Source of the DNA: Rhizobium sp. Leaf453
GTDB taxonomy: Bacteria > Pseudomonadota > Alphaproteobacteria > Rhizobiales > Rhizobiaceae
Reading direction: 5' to 3'
DNA length: 64,000 nucleotides
Assembly (NCBI RefSeq): GCF_001425605.1
Contig: NZ_LMRG01000012.1
Span: 457,518 to 521,517 of the forward strand
Position numbers and translations under genes: made by a program. This document shows, piece by piece, positions 16,371 to 25,898 of the stretch (position 1 is the first letter of the stretch; each line of letters starts with the position of its first letter). Below the pieces are notes generated by a model. That model was not told the DNA's origin and did no database searches. It saw only the letters and a program-made list of their open reading frames with translations.

Positions 16371-18233
16371 CTAGCGGAACAGAGCCATGATGTTCTCGGA
16401 ATTCGAATTGGCGATCTGCAGCGCCTGGATGCCGAGTTGTTCCTGTGTCTGCAGCGCCTTGAGACGGGTCGATTCCTCATTCATGTCGGCGTCGACAAGA
16501 CGGCCGATGCCCTTGTCGATGATCGACATGAGCTCCGCCGCAAAGTCGGACTGCATGTCGATCCGGCTCTGAAAGGCCCCTAGCGCCGTCGCACCATCGA
16601 TGATTCTCTCGCTGACGATGTCGATGTAATCGATGTAGCTGTCGAGCTTGGCTGGGTTCTGCGCGATGTCGATCTCGAGGAAGTTGATCGTCGGGATCGG
16701 CTCGATGCTGACACGGATCTGGTCGAAAGCGATTCTGGTTCCGCTGCCCCATGTCCGGTCCAAAGCGTGATCGGACTTCATCATGACGGTCGTTGCGGAG
16801 TTTGCCGCGATGATGAGACCGGGCCAATCCGGTGCAAGGAGGGAATTGAGCAGTGTCGCCATCTCCGCCGAAGTCTCGACCTTGCCGCTATCCTTTCCGA
16901 AGAGCGTGTTCACATAGGTTCTGTCGAACGAGTATGACTTGGGCGGAGCACCGTTCAGCGAGAATGAGAAATGGATATCCACGCCGTCTTCATTGTCGCC
17001 ATCCTGGTGAACAATGAACTGCTGGAAGTTCAACTCCATCCCTGAGCCTCTCGTGCCGTAGTCGAAGCCGTTGGTGAGGCCGCCGGTGCCGACGGCAACG
17101 CTGGTGAGGTTGGCGATCTCGACATAGGAACCGTCGCCGTGAATCTGGTTCGTGCTGATGATCATCGTCTTTTTATCATGAACCCAGGGGCCTGAGCCTG
17201 GAGGATCCTGCACGATGCTGTTAGCGGATACATACGCGCCCTCAGCATTCAGCACGGAGTTGAGAACGCCGGCGAACTGCGTGTTCGTCGTGATGACTCC
17301 ACCTAATGCGGCGTCATAGGCGTCGATCACGGCCTTATCGATGGTGATAGTCTTTGAATATCCGGGATAATATGGGCCGGGAAGTTCATTGAGATCTGCC
17401 TGCGTGCCGGTATAGCCGTGCGGATTGGTGTCTTCCTTGTCCAGGATGATGTCGAAGCTGATCTGGGCCCCGGGCGTATTGAAATCCAGCGATGATCCGA
17501 CGGGAAAGTCGTTCAATCTGAAGCTGCCCGCCACACCGATTGATCCACTCGGGTACATCCAGCCCGAACCCTGGTTTCCATCATAGGGCGTGGAATCGAT
17601 GGTCGTCGGCGGGTTGATGCTGGTGGTCAGATTGCGCATGCCGCCCAGCGTTTCGAGGTCGCGCGCGTCAGCCTGCAACAATCCGCCGCCGGTGCTGTTG
17701 AAGAGCGAGACGTCTGACAGGTGGACGTTCATCGTCTTCACGGAGACACCGCCTGAGGCGTTTCGCGTAAAGGAGGCTGCGCTCGTGGCTGCGTTAAGAT
17801 CGTAGTCGTAGATGTTTGCAATATCGGTGACGAGCCAGTTCTGGCCGTTAAAACTGGCGGATTGGGCGACACTCCAGACCTGCTGCTTGTATTCGCTGAG
17901 TTCCTTTTGGATTTTCTGCTTGTCGACGCCGGGTTCTTTCGCGGCGACCAGTTTGGCCTTGAAGTCGCCGAGAATGTCGACGACCGCGTTCAGTCCTGTA
18001 TAGGCCGTGTCCACCTTGGCTGCCGCAAATCCGAGCGCATCAGCGACCGCCGACATCGCGCGATTGTCCGACCGCATGGTCGTGCCGATCGACCAGTATG
18101 CAGCGTTGTCGGCCGCTGTCTGCACGCGCAAGCCAGAGGAAACCCGCCCTTGCGTGGCGGTCATGTCGCTGTCGATCGAGCGCAGAGTCTGGAGCGCAGC
18201 AATTGCGCCCGCATTTGTATGGATGCTGGTCAA
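16371..18233 (-). CDS. Oversized flagellin-family protein
   Basis: The protein has 620 residues, compared with roughly 320-430 for typical rhizobial flagellins. Residues 1-~150 are the conserved D0/D1 N-terminal helices (MTSIHTNAGAIAALQTLRSI; GRVSSGLRVQTAADNAAYWS). The last ~80 residues are the C-terminal D1/D0 helices (ALGAFQSRIDMQSDFA; ALQIANSNSENIMALFR), including the rhizobial C-terminal MALFR. Between them are ~390 residues of Gly/Asp/Ser-rich, probably beta-rich surface domain. No HExxH metalloprotease motif is present, so it is not a flagellinolysin. No other flagellar genes are nearby. It is divergent from the RTX gene across an AT-rich spacer. Confidence 0.92.
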   Translation of the reverse strand: MTSIHTNAGAIAALQTLRSIDSDMTATQGRVSSGLRVQTAADNAAYWSIGTTMRSDNRAMSAVADALGFAAAKVDTAYTGLNAVVDILGDFKAKLVAAKEPGVDKQKIQKELSEYKQQVWSVAQSASFNGQNWLVTDIANIYDYDLNAATSAASFTRNASGGVSVKTMNVHLSDVSLFNSTGGGLLQADARDLETLGGMRNLTTSINPPTTIDSTPYDGNQGSGWMYPSGSIGVAGSFRLNDFPVGSSLDFNTPGAQISFDIILDKEDTNPHGYTGTQADLNELPGPYYPGYSKTITIDKAVIDAYDAALGGVITTNTQFAGVLNSVLNAEGAYVSANSIVQDPPGSGPWVHDKKTMIISTNQIHGDGSYVEIANLTSVAVGTGGLTNGFDYGTRGSGMELNFQQFIVHQDGDNEDGVDIHFSFSLNGAPPKSYSFDRTYVNTLFGKDSGKVETSAEMATLLNSLLAPDWPGLIIAANSATTVMMKSDHALDRTWGSGTRIAFDQIRVSIEPIPTINFLEIDIAQNPAKLDSYIDYIDIVSERIIDGATALGAFQSRIDMQSDFAAELMSIIDKGIGRLVDADMNEESTRLKALQTQEQLGIQALQIANSNSENIMALFR

Positions 18234-18519
18234 AATGGCACACTGAAAAATTGGATTGATTGCCCATCATGGGCCGGCGGGTTGCAAACAGTAAACCGTC
18301 TCAATGGTAAACAATTCCTTAAAATATGTAATTTATGTAAACATTACAATAGATTAGATGATTCTTTCATTATGTATGACTCATCTTTAAATTGATAAGT
18401 TGCTTTGCTTGAGTACTGAAAAAAGTGCCGTTGTGGTTCGACAATGCAAACGTCACTTTCGTTTCGCCGTCAGATCGATCTGGGATACAATCGACGCTAC
18501 GCTAACCTGATGATCGGGG
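18234..18519. promoter_or_regulatory. AT-rich divergent control region between flagellin and RTX genes
   Basis: This 286-bp spacer is strikingly AT-rich compared with its surroundings, especially 18300-18410. It carries three copies of GTAAAC (18291-18296, 18307-18312, 18337-18342). It must hold the promoters of both divergent genes. AT-rich regions of this kind are favoured by MucR/Ros-type zinc-finger regulators, which control flagellin and surface genes in rhizobia; that link is inferred. Confidence 0.5.
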
Positions 18520-19815
18520 ATGACCATGCCGACAAAATTGTTCTTCGCGGATTCGATCGATGACCCCCGGCAGACATTGCTCGCCGGCGAGAATGCCTAT
18601 GTGAAAACAGGCGTGGCCGTGGGATCAGTCGACAATGCGGCGCTCTATGGGACGACCAGCGATCACGAGTTCACGATCCATGGTGATGTCTTCGGCGGTT
18701 ACATGGGGATTCTGAACAACGAGGATACGGCGCGGAACAATCACATAACCGTCGGAAAAACCGGAACGGTCGGGGCATCGTTTCACAGCGGCATCTATAT
18801 GAGCGGCGGCGGTCACATCATCGCCAACTACGGCCAGATTACCGGTAGTTCCGGTATTACCATGTACACGATTTCAACCACGACCGAGTCCTCCATCCTC
18901 AACTACGGCATCATTCATGGTGAACACACGGGCATAGGCAGGCAGAATTCGGATGTGCGAGAAACGTTGAACATCACCAATTACGGTACGATTTCCGGCG
19001 GAAGCTACAGTTTCAGTTATTCGGCGGGCAATGCGGCCGAAAAAATCACCAACAAGGGCCTGATGGTCGGTGACATCCTTCTTGGCGACAATAACGACCG
19101 CTATGACGGACGGGAAGGGCGGGTCGATGGCATCGTCAATGGAGGCAGCGGTGCTGACAATCTCTATGGCGGCAGCGCCAATGACCAGATTTATGGGGAA
19201 TCGGGAACCGATGTCCTGTCCGGTGGTGGCGGCGCCGACAGGCTGGACGGTGGCAGCAACACGGATACCGTCACCTATATATTCGCCCCGGGCGCCGTGA
19301 TCGCCAGCCTCCAGGATTCCGGCCTCAATACAGGCGATGCCTTCGGCGACATCTATGTCAGCGTGGAAAACCTGGTCGGTTCGGCCTATGGCGACAGGCT
19401 CTACGGAGACTCCGGCGCCAACTCCCTGAGCGGCAGCGCCGGCAATGATCGGCTCTATGGATTGGCCGGCAACGACATCCTCTCCGGCGGTCCCGGCCAG
19501 GACATTTTCGTCTTCAACACGGCGCTCAGCGCATCGACCAATTACGACCAGATCTCGGGCTTCGATATCGCGGATGATACGATCCATCTCGACAACGCCT
19601 TCTACGTCGGCCTTGCCGCTGGGGCACTCCCGTCCTCGGCGTTTATTGCCAACCAGAGCGGCAGGGCGGCGGATGCGAGCGACCGCGTCATCTATGAATA
19701 TGATACCGGCAGGCTGCTCTTTGACAGGGACGGGACAGGTTCCGCGTCTCCGATCCAGTTCGCCAAACTTGCCATCGGGCTGGCGGTAACGTCGGCCGAT
19801 TTCTTCGTCATCTGA
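18520..19815 (+). CDS. RTX-type calcium-binding secreted protein
   Basis: This 431-residue protein lacks a Sec signal and is probably exported by a type I system using its C-terminal signal. Residues ~20-190 contain spaced NYG-x-I-x-G turns (IANYGQITG, ILNYGIIHG, ITNYGTISG), suggesting a beta-helix. Residues ~200-340 contain two blocks of RTX nonapeptides (GGSGADNLYGG, GGGGADRLDGG, SGSAGNDRLYG, LAGNDILSGGPGQDIFVF). The C-terminus ends with the usual secretion-module pattern (VIYEYDTGRLLFDRDGTG ... SADFFVI). No type I transporter is nearby. An alternative start is ATG 18526. Its function is unknown, perhaps surface attachment or matrix. Confidence 0.9.
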   Translation: MTMPTKLFFADSIDDPRQTLLAGENAYVKTGVAVGSVDNAALYGTTSDHEFTIHGDVFGGYMGILNNEDTARNNHITVGKTGTVGASFHSGIYMSGGGHIIANYGQITGSSGITMYTISTTTESSILNYGIIHGEHTGIGRQNSDVRETLNITNYGTISGGSYSFSYSAGNAAEKITNKGLMVGDILLGDNNDRYDGREGRVDGIVNGGSGADNLYGGSANDQIYGESGTDVLSGGGGADRLDGGSNTDTVTYIFAPGAVIASLQDSGLNTGDAFGDIYVSVENLVGSAYGDRLYGDSGANSLSGSAGNDRLYGLAGNDILSGGPGQDIFVFNTALSASTNYDQISGFDIADDTIHLDNAFYVGLAAGALPSSAFIANQSGRAADASDRVIYEYDTGRLLFDRDGTGSASPIQFAKLAIGLAVTSADFFVI

Positions 19816-20012
19816 CGGTTTCGCCTGCCCGGGACCGACAATGAGAAGATCGCTCCGGCGGGCGATCGGATCATGCTGAAAACGCAAGCGGATAGCGGCG
19901 CGTCTTTACGTCCCCTTAAATCGCCGCATTTACACTCCATCGCACCGATTGAAATCGGCGCGGCTCTGGCTTGCGCTCCCGAAACGCTCATCCGGAGCCA
20001 GCTTATCCCGAC

Positions 20013-22244
20013 ATGGCAGGAAAACGTACATCATCGCAAAGGATCGAGCCTTCGTTCGAAGGCGGGCGTGGCGAGCGTGATGACGGGGGACTGCGCGCCG
20101 ATGCCCGCGATCGCGTCGGCGGTGGTGGCAGGAAGTCGAGCGGTTCCGGTGGCTCGAAGCCGCCGGCACGGAAAACCAAATCGAAGAGCCGCAGCCGCGG
20201 TTCGCGTGGCGGCGGTAGAGGTTTTACCGGCCTGATCCGTTCACTGGTCTATTGGTGCGTCGTCCTCGGCATCTGGGGCGCCATCGGCGCCGGGGGGCTG
20301 GTGCTCTATTACGGCGCCCGCATGCCGAGCGCCACCAGTTGGGCAATCCCCGACCGGCCGCCGAACGTCAAGATCCTGGCCGTCAACGGCGAGATCATCG
20401 CCAATCGCGGCGCGACCGGCGGCGAGGCGCTGTCGCTCGAAAACATGTCGCCCTATATCCCGCAGGCCGTCATCGCCATCGAGGACCGGCGCTTCTATTC
20501 GCATTTCGGCGTCGATCCGCTCGGCCTGGCGCGCGCCATGCTGACCAACATCACCACCGGCCGCATGGTGCAGGGCGGTTCGACGCTGACCCAGCAGCTT
20601 GCCAAGAACCTGTTCCTGTCGCCGGAGCGCACGCTGGAGCGCAAGGTGCAGGAGGTTCTCCTCTCGATCTGGCTGGAGCAGAAATACACCAAGGACCAGA
20701 TCCTTGCGATGTACCTGAACCGGGTGTTCTTCGGCTCGAACGCCTATGGTGTCGAGGCGGCGTCGCGTCGTTATTTCAACAAGTCCGCGCGCGACGTGAA
20801 CCTCGGCGAGGCAGCACTTCTCGCCGGTCTGCTGAAAGCCCCTTCGCGCCTGTCGCCGGCGCGCGATCCGAAGGCGGCGGAGGAGCGGGCGCAGGTCGTG
20901 CTGGGCACCATGCGCGAGGAGGGTTTCATCACCGACGCCGAGATCAAGACGGCGATGTCGCAGCCACCGACCAAAGCGAAGAGCTTCTGGTCCGGCGCGC
21001 AATATTATGTCGCCGACATGGTCATGGACCAGCTGCCGGGCATGGTCGGCGAGATCAAACAGGACCTGATCGTCGATACCACGCTCGATCTCGATCTCGA
21101 AAAGAAGGCCGAACAGACACTGGCCTCCAGCCTCGACGAATCCGGGCAGAAACTGAATGTCAGCCAAGCTGCGCTGGTCTCGATCGATGGTACGGGCGCG
21201 ATCCGCGCTCTGGTCGGCGGCCGTGATTACGCCGACAGCCAGTTCGACCGTGCCGTCAAGGCGAGGCGCCAGCCGGGCTCCGCCTTCAAGCCTTTCGTCT
21301 ATGCCGCCGCCATGGAGATCGGCCGCACGCCGATGTCGATTCGCAATGACGGACCTGTGCGCATCGGCAACTGGACGCCGGAAAACTATGACCAGAAATA
21401 TCGCGGCGAAGTCTCGCTTGCGACAGCGCTTGCCAATTCGCTCAATACCATCGCCGCCCAACTGGTGATGGAGGTCGGCCCGCAGAACGTCATCAAGCTT
21501 GCCCACCGGCTCGGCATCGAATCGGAGATGCAATCCAACGCCTCGATCGCGCTGGGTACTTCCGAGGTCAGCCTCGTCGAGCTGACATCGGCCTATGCGC
21601 CGTTCATGAACGGCGGCTTCAAGGCAACGCCGCATGTCATCAAGCGCATTTCGACGGCGGATGGCAAGGTGCTCTACGAAAACACCTATGACAGCCCGCC
21701 GCGCGTTCTCGATCCCGCCGTTGTCAGTGAAATGAACCAGATGATGGTCGGCGTCATCGATCACGGCACCGGCAAGTCCGCCAAGCTCAAGGACTGGCAG
21801 GCGGCCGGCAAATCCGGCACCACACAGTCCTTCCGCGATGCGCTGTTCGTCGGCTTCACCAGCAACCTGACCACCGGCATCTGGTTCGGCAACGACGATG
21901 GCAAGTCGATGAAGAAGGTGACGGGCGGCGGTCTTCCGGCAAAAGCCTGGCACGATTACATGACCGCCGCGCACGAGGGCCTGTCGCCCGCGCCGATCTT
22001 TGGCACGACAGGCATCCAGCCGAGCTTCGGCGGCGATCAGGCATCGCCCGAGAGCATCGAAAACGTCATTTCGGGCGGTTCGGTCGACGAGTTCCCGCAG
22101 GCGCCGGTCACCGATGGCCAGATCGCCAATCAGGGGCAACCGGCCGATACCGCCAATTCCGGTCTCCTGCCGCCGGCCGATGTCGGCGAGACCACCGGCG
22201 CCACCCGGCGCACGACCCTGTTCGACATCCTGACAGGCGGTTGA
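20013..22244 (+). CDS. Class A penicillin-binding protein (bifunctional glycosyltransferase/transpeptidase)
   Basis: This 743-residue enzyme polymerises and cross-links peptidoglycan. A basic, disordered Ser/Arg/Lys-rich cytoplasmic tail (residues 1-~70) precedes one transmembrane helix (LVYWCVVLGIWGAIGAGGLV). The GT51 domain follows (EDRRFYSHFGVDPLGLARA; GGSTLTQQLAKNLFLSPERT; YLNRVFFGSNAYGVEAASRRYF). The transpeptidase has SxxK in QPGSAFKPFVY, SLN in ANSLNTIAAQL and KSGTTQ. A C-terminal Pro/Asp-rich tail ends the protein. It is shorter than PBP1a of this group and is probably one of the PBP1b/1c-like paralogues. ATG 20013 (MAGKRTSS) is preferred over an in-frame TTG at 19971. Confidence 0.94.
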   Translation: MAGKRTSSQRIEPSFEGGRGERDDGGLRADARDRVGGGGRKSSGSGGSKPPARKTKSKSRSRGSRGGGRGFTGLIRSLVYWCVVLGIWGAIGAGGLVLYYGARMPSATSWAIPDRPPNVKILAVNGEIIANRGATGGEALSLENMSPYIPQAVIAIEDRRFYSHFGVDPLGLARAMLTNITTGRMVQGGSTLTQQLAKNLFLSPERTLERKVQEVLLSIWLEQKYTKDQILAMYLNRVFFGSNAYGVEAASRRYFNKSARDVNLGEAALLAGLLKAPSRLSPARDPKAAEERAQVVLGTMREEGFITDAEIKTAMSQPPTKAKSFWSGAQYYVADMVMDQLPGMVGEIKQDLIVDTTLDLDLEKKAEQTLASSLDESGQKLNVSQAALVSIDGTGAIRALVGGRDYADSQFDRAVKARRQPGSAFKPFVYAAAMEIGRTPMSIRNDGPVRIGNWTPENYDQKYRGEVSLATALANSLNTIAAQLVMEVGPQNVIKLAHRLGIESEMQSNASIALGTSEVSLVELTSAYAPFMNGGFKATPHVIKRISTADGKVLYENTYDSPPRVLDPAVVSEMNQMMVGVIDHGTGKSAKLKDWQAAGKSGTTQSFRDALFVGFTSNLTTGIWFGNDDGKSMKKVTGGGLPAKAWHDYMTAAHEGLSPAPIFGTTGIQPSFGGDQASPESIENVISGGSVDEFPQAPVTDGQIANQGQPADTANSGLLPPADVGETTGATRRTTLFDILTGG

Positions 22245-22419
22245 AATCCATCCTTTCGTCCACATTTTCGGCTCGCAAGGACAGCATCGGCTCCTGCCGG
22301 GCCTGACTATTGAAGCAAGGCGGGCGGACGGTGAAATATCGCCTCTTGCGCAAGGCTGAATTTTCGTTGTTTTTGCGGCCAGCGGCTCTGTTTTTGCGCG
22401 TTTTCGGCCCGCAAGATGC

Positions 22420-22451
22420 CTTGCAGTCCGAAACACTGGTCCTTATATACG
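22420..22451 (+). promoter_or_regulatory. RpoH (sigma-32) heat-shock promoter of dnaK
   Basis: CTTG (22420-22423), an 18-bp spacer and CTTATATACG (22442-22451) match every fixed position of the alphaproteobacterial heat-shock consensus CTTG-N17/18-CYTATNTNNG. The ~100-nt leader holds a CTGTCA/TGACAG hairpin (22506-22511 with 22533-22538) just before the AAGGAGAG ribosome site. The rest of the 316-bp gap after the penicillin-binding protein shows nothing else. Confidence 0.88.
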
Positions 22452-22560
22452 CCCCATCACCGTAGCTATCGCTGCGAATATTCCACAGACCCATCCCGTT
22501 AGGGGCTGTCAAATGAATGCCTGACCGGGTTCTGACAGTCCGCTTCAAGGAGAGAATGAC

Positions 22561-24483
22561 ATGGCTAAAGTAATCGGTATCGACTTGGGAACGACCAATT
22601 CCTGCGTCGCCGTCATGGACGGCAAGGACGCGAAGGTCATTGAAAATGCGGAAGGTGCGCGCACGACCCCTTCGATCGTTGCCTTCAACGACGACGGCGA
22701 GCGTCTGATCGGCCAGCCGGCCAAGCGTCAGGCCGTCACCAACCCGGAAAACACCCTGTTTGCCGTCAAGCGCCTCATCGGCCGCCGTTATGACGACAAG
22801 CTGGTTGAAAAGGACAAGGGCCTCGTTCCCTACAAGATCGTCAAGGGCGACAATGGCGACGCATGGGTCGAAGCCCACAGCGAAAAATATTCGCCGTCGC
22901 AGGTCTCCGCCATGATCCTTCAGAAGATGAAGGAAACCGCTGAATCCTATCTCGGCGAAAAGGTCACGCAGGCGGTCATCACCGTTCCGGCCTACTTCAA
23001 CGACGCCCAGCGCCAGGCAACCAAGGACGCCGGCCGCATCGCCGGTCTCGAAGTCCTGCGCATCATCAACGAGCCGACCGCGGCTGCCCTGGCTTACGGC
23101 CTCGACAAGAAGGACGGCAAGACCATCGCGGTTTACGACCTTGGCGGCGGTACCTTCGATATCTCGGTTCTGGAAATCGGCGATGGCGTCTTCGAAGTGA
23201 AGTCGACCAACGGCGACACCTTCCTCGGCGGTGAAGACTTCGACATGCGTCTGGTCGAATATCTCGCAGGCGAGTTCAAGAAGGATCAGGGCATCGACCT
23301 GAAGAACGACAAGCTGGCCCTGCAGCGCCTCAAGGAAGCTGCTGAAAAGGCCAAGATCGAGCTTTCGTCCTCGCAGCAGACCGAAATCAACCTGCCGTTC
23401 ATCACCGCTGATGCTTCGGGTCCGAAGCACCTGACGATGAAGCTGTCGCGTGCCAAGTTCGAAAGCCTGGTCGACGATCTCGTCCAGCGCACCGTCGCAC
23501 CGTGCAAGGCAGCACTCAAGGATGCCGGCGTCACTGCGGCCGAGATCGACGAAGTCGTTCTGGTCGGTGGCATGAGCCGCATGCCGAAGGTGCAGGAAGT
23601 CGTCAAGCAGCTGTTCGGCAAGGAGCCGCACAAGGGCGTCAACCCGGATGAAGTCGTCGCTCTCGGCGCCGCCATCCAGGCCGGCGTTCTGCAGGGCGAC
23701 GTCAAGGACGTTCTGCTGCTCGACGTGACCCCGCTGTCGCTCGGCATCGAAACGCTCGGTGGCGTCTTCACCCGCCTGATCGAACGCAACACGACGATCC
23801 CGACGAAGAAGAGCCAGACCTTCTCGACGGCCGAAGACAGCCAGAATGCCGTGACCATCCGCGTTTCGCAGGGCGAGCGCGAAATGGCGCAGGATAACAA
23901 GCTGCTCGGCCAGTTCGACCTGGTCGGCATCCCGCCGGCACCGCGTGGCATTCCGCAGATCGAAGTGACCTTCGATATCGACGCCAACGGCATCGTGCAG
24001 GTGTCCGCCAAGGACAAGGGCACCGGCAAGGAGCATCAGATCCGGATCCAGGCATCGGGCGGTCTGTCCGACGCGGATATCGAGAAGATGGTCAAGGACG
24101 CTGAAGCAAACGCCGAAGCCGACAAGAAGCGCCGCGAAGCCGTCGAAGCCAAGAACCAGGCCGAAAGCCTGATTCATTCGTCGGAAAAGTCGCTGAAGGA
24201 ATTCGGTGACAAGGTGACGGAAGTCGAGCGTACCGCGATCTCCGATGCGATCGCAGCGCTGAAGACGGCCGTCGAAGCCTCCGAGCCGGACGCCGAAGAC
24301 ATCAAGGCCAAGACCCAGACGCTTCTCGAAGCTTCGATGAAGCTGGGCCAGGCGATGTACGAGGCCCAGCAGGCTGACGCCGCCAATGCTGATGCGCAGG
24401 CTGATGCGGCCCGCGATGGCGATATCGTCGATGCCGACTACGAGGAAGTCAACGACGAGGACGACCGCAAGAAGTCTGCCTAA
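22561..24483 (+). CDS. dnaK: Chaperone protein DnaK (Hsp70)
   Basis: This 640-residue Hsp70 folds and protects proteins together with DnaJ and GrpE. The nucleotide-binding domain shows the phosphate loops [17 protein letters not shown] and [17 protein letters not shown] plus [14 protein letters not shown]. The substrate-binding domain includes [17 protein letters not shown], and the lid ends in the acidic tail [17 protein letters not shown]. Length and motifs are canonical. AAGGAGAG precedes ATG 22561. A heat-shock promoter lies upstream and a strong terminator downstream, so dnaK is transcriptionally separated from dnaJ here. Confidence 0.99.
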   Translation: MAKVIGIDLGTTNSCVAVMDGKDAKVIENAEGARTTPSIVAFNDDGERLIGQPAKRQAVTNPENTLFAVKRLIGRRYDDKLVEKDKGLVPYKIVKGDNGDAWVEAHSEKYSPSQVSAMILQKMKETAESYLGEKVTQAVITVPAYFNDAQRQATKDAGRIAGLEVLRIINEPTAAALAYGLDKKDGKTIAVYDLGGGTFDISVLEIGDGVFEVKSTNGDTFLGGEDFDMRLVEYLAGEFKKDQGIDLKNDKLALQRLKEAAEKAKIELSSSQQTEINLPFITADASGPKHLTMKLSRAKFESLVDDLVQRTVAPCKAALKDAGVTAAEIDEVVLVGGMSRMPKVQEVVKQLFGKEPHKGVNPDEVVALGAAIQAGVLQGDVKDVLLLDVTPLSLGIETLGGVFTRLIERNTTIPTKKSQTFSTAEDSQNAVTIRVSQGEREMAQDNKLLGQFDLVGIPPAPRGIPQIEVTFDIDANGIVQVSAKDKGTGKEHQIRIQASGGLSDADIEKMVKDAEANAEADKKRREAVEAKNQAESLIHSSEKSLKEFGDKVTEVERTAISDAIAALKTAVEASEPDAEDIKAKTQTLLEASMKLGQAMYEAQQADAANADAQADAARDGDIVDADYEEVNDEDDRKKSA

Positions 24484-24509
24484 GCCTTTCTCGAAGGCCC
24501 ACAATCGAA

Positions 24510-24538
24510 CCCGGGATGCCCAGCATCCCGGGTTTTTT
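24510..24538 (+). terminator. Strong Rho-independent terminator after dnaK
   Basis: A 10-bp perfect stem CCCGGGATGC/GCATCCCGGG with a CCA loop is followed by six Ts. It should largely uncouple dnaK from the acyltransferase and dnaJ genes downstream. Confidence 0.95.
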
Positions 24539-24636
24539 GATGAGCCGGATTCACCTTAACGGATGATTTGCAAGACGCTGATATAAGATTCATGCGAAGA
24601 GGCAGCATTGCGACACTGCCGGCAGGGATTTGAGTC

Positions 24637-25740
24637 ATGCATTTCAGAATTTTCGAATCCTGGCGGCTCATGGCGGCCATTCTGGTGATGACCTATCATT
24701 TCCTGCGCTTCGGACCCGGCGATGCCTTTCAGTATGATCTGAGCCATATTCTCGAACGCCTGCTGCCGCTGATGGACATGTTCTTCATGATCTCCGGCTT
24801 CCTTATCCTGTTGCGTTACGGCGATAAGCTGAAGGATTGGCCGAGCTACAAGTCCTTCCTCGTGCGCCGTCTGGCGCGCTTCTATCCGCTTTATCTCCTG
24901 ACGCTCGCCTTCTTCGTCTTCGTCGGATTGATGCTGCATCTCGGTGTCGTCTCATCAACTGTGCCAGATCGCTACGATTACAGCATCCTGCCGCAGAACA
25001 TCCTGCTCTTGCAGGCCTGGGGCACGACGAAGGAGTTGAGCTTCAATTATGTGTCCTGGTCGCTGTCGGCCGAATGGTTCTGCTATTTGTTGCTGCCAAT
25101 CTATGTCTTCATCATCTGTCGAGGTGGTGTGAAGGGGCTGGCCGCGCTTGCTGTCGTCAGCGTCATCCTGCTGGAGGTCGCGACGCGTGCCGGGATCATT
25201 CCGTTCAAGAGCTGGCTGCTCGCCGACACCTGGGGTGCCTATCGCGCCTTTGCCGACTTTGCCATTGGCGGGGTGGTCATGCTCCTTGCCCGCGACAGCC
25301 GCCTGCAATGGCGCTCTCACACGCTCGCTTGGGGGCTGTTCGCCTTCGCGATGATGGGCATGATGATGCTGTGGCCGGCCTATGTGATCGTCGGCCTGCT
25401 GGGGGTCGCGATGTTCGCCGCCGCCGTGGTGGAGCGCAACAATCCGGATGGTGCCAAGGTCCTGTCGCTTCTGTCGCCAGCCGGCAAGGTTTCGTTCGGC
25501 ATCTATCTCTGGCACCCGGTGGTGGAAACGATCGTGCTCGCTATCGTCTGGCGCCACGGCATCGAGCCGCTTGGCATCATCAGCTTCTATCAGTTCCTGA
25601 TCGTGCCGATGATCATCGCCGTTCTCGTTGCCATGGGCTCCGATCGCTACTTCGAAAAACCGGTGAGTGATCTCATCAACCGTCTGTTCGGCTGGGATCG
25701 AAATGCGCGCAAGCCGCGTGCAGAGGCGGCAGCGACCTGA
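24637..25740 (+). CDS. Acyltransferase-3 (OafA/NolL-like) membrane protein
   Basis: This 367-residue integral membrane enzyme has about ten helices. The acyltransferase-3 hallmark Arg-x10-His is visible near the N-terminus (WRLMAAILVMTYHFLRF), followed by DMFFMISGFLILLRYG and RRLARFYPLYLL, and later SWSLSAEWFCYLLLP and FGIYLWHPVVETIVL. Such proteins O-acylate sugars of LPS, capsule, exopolysaccharide or Nod factors; the acceptor here is unknown. It lies between dnaK and dnaJ, an unusual place for a carbohydrate-modifying enzyme. A weak AAGCC/GGCTT-T4 hairpin follows the stop (25741-25763). Confidence 0.9.
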   Translation: MHFRIFESWRLMAAILVMTYHFLRFGPGDAFQYDLSHILERLLPLMDMFFMISGFLILLRYGDKLKDWPSYKSFLVRRLARFYPLYLLTLAFFVFVGLMLHLGVVSSTVPDRYDYSILPQNILLLQAWGTTKELSFNYVSWSLSAEWFCYLLLPIYVFIICRGGVKGLAALAVVSVILLEVATRAGIIPFKSWLLADTWGAYRAFADFAIGGVVMLLARDSRLQWRSHTLAWGLFAFAMMGMMMLWPAYVIVGLLGVAMFAAAVVERNNPDGAKVLSLLSPAGKVSFGIYLWHPVVETIVLAIVWRHGIEPLGIISFYQFLIVPMIIAVLVAMGSDRYFEKPVSDLINRLFGWDRNARKPRAEAAAT

Positions 25741-25898
25741 AAGCCGCGCGAAACCGGGCTTTTCCAATAAAAATCGGCAGTGATGCTGTATTGCCTATGG
25801 TATCGCGCGACAAGGTTCACTAAATCCTGTGCAAGGAAGTTTGGCGACCACCGGGCAGCCGGTTTTGACGCGCCTATTCAACGGGACAACCTGCAAGT

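Noticed and set aside
16371-18233. Flagellinolysin (flagellin with an embedded metalloprotease)
   Set aside because: The large central domain has no HExxH zinc motif.
20241-22436. A 731-codon open frame antisense to the penicillin-binding protein
   Set aside because: It mirrors the codon bias of the real gene, has no recognisable motif, and runs out into the dnaK promoter region.
22108-24504. A 798-codon open frame on the minus strand opposite dnaK
   Set aside because: High-GC, strongly codon-biased genes such as dnaK often leave a long stop-free frame on the other strand. The predicted protein is Arg/Asp/Gly/Leu-rich without domains, and dnaK itself is certain.
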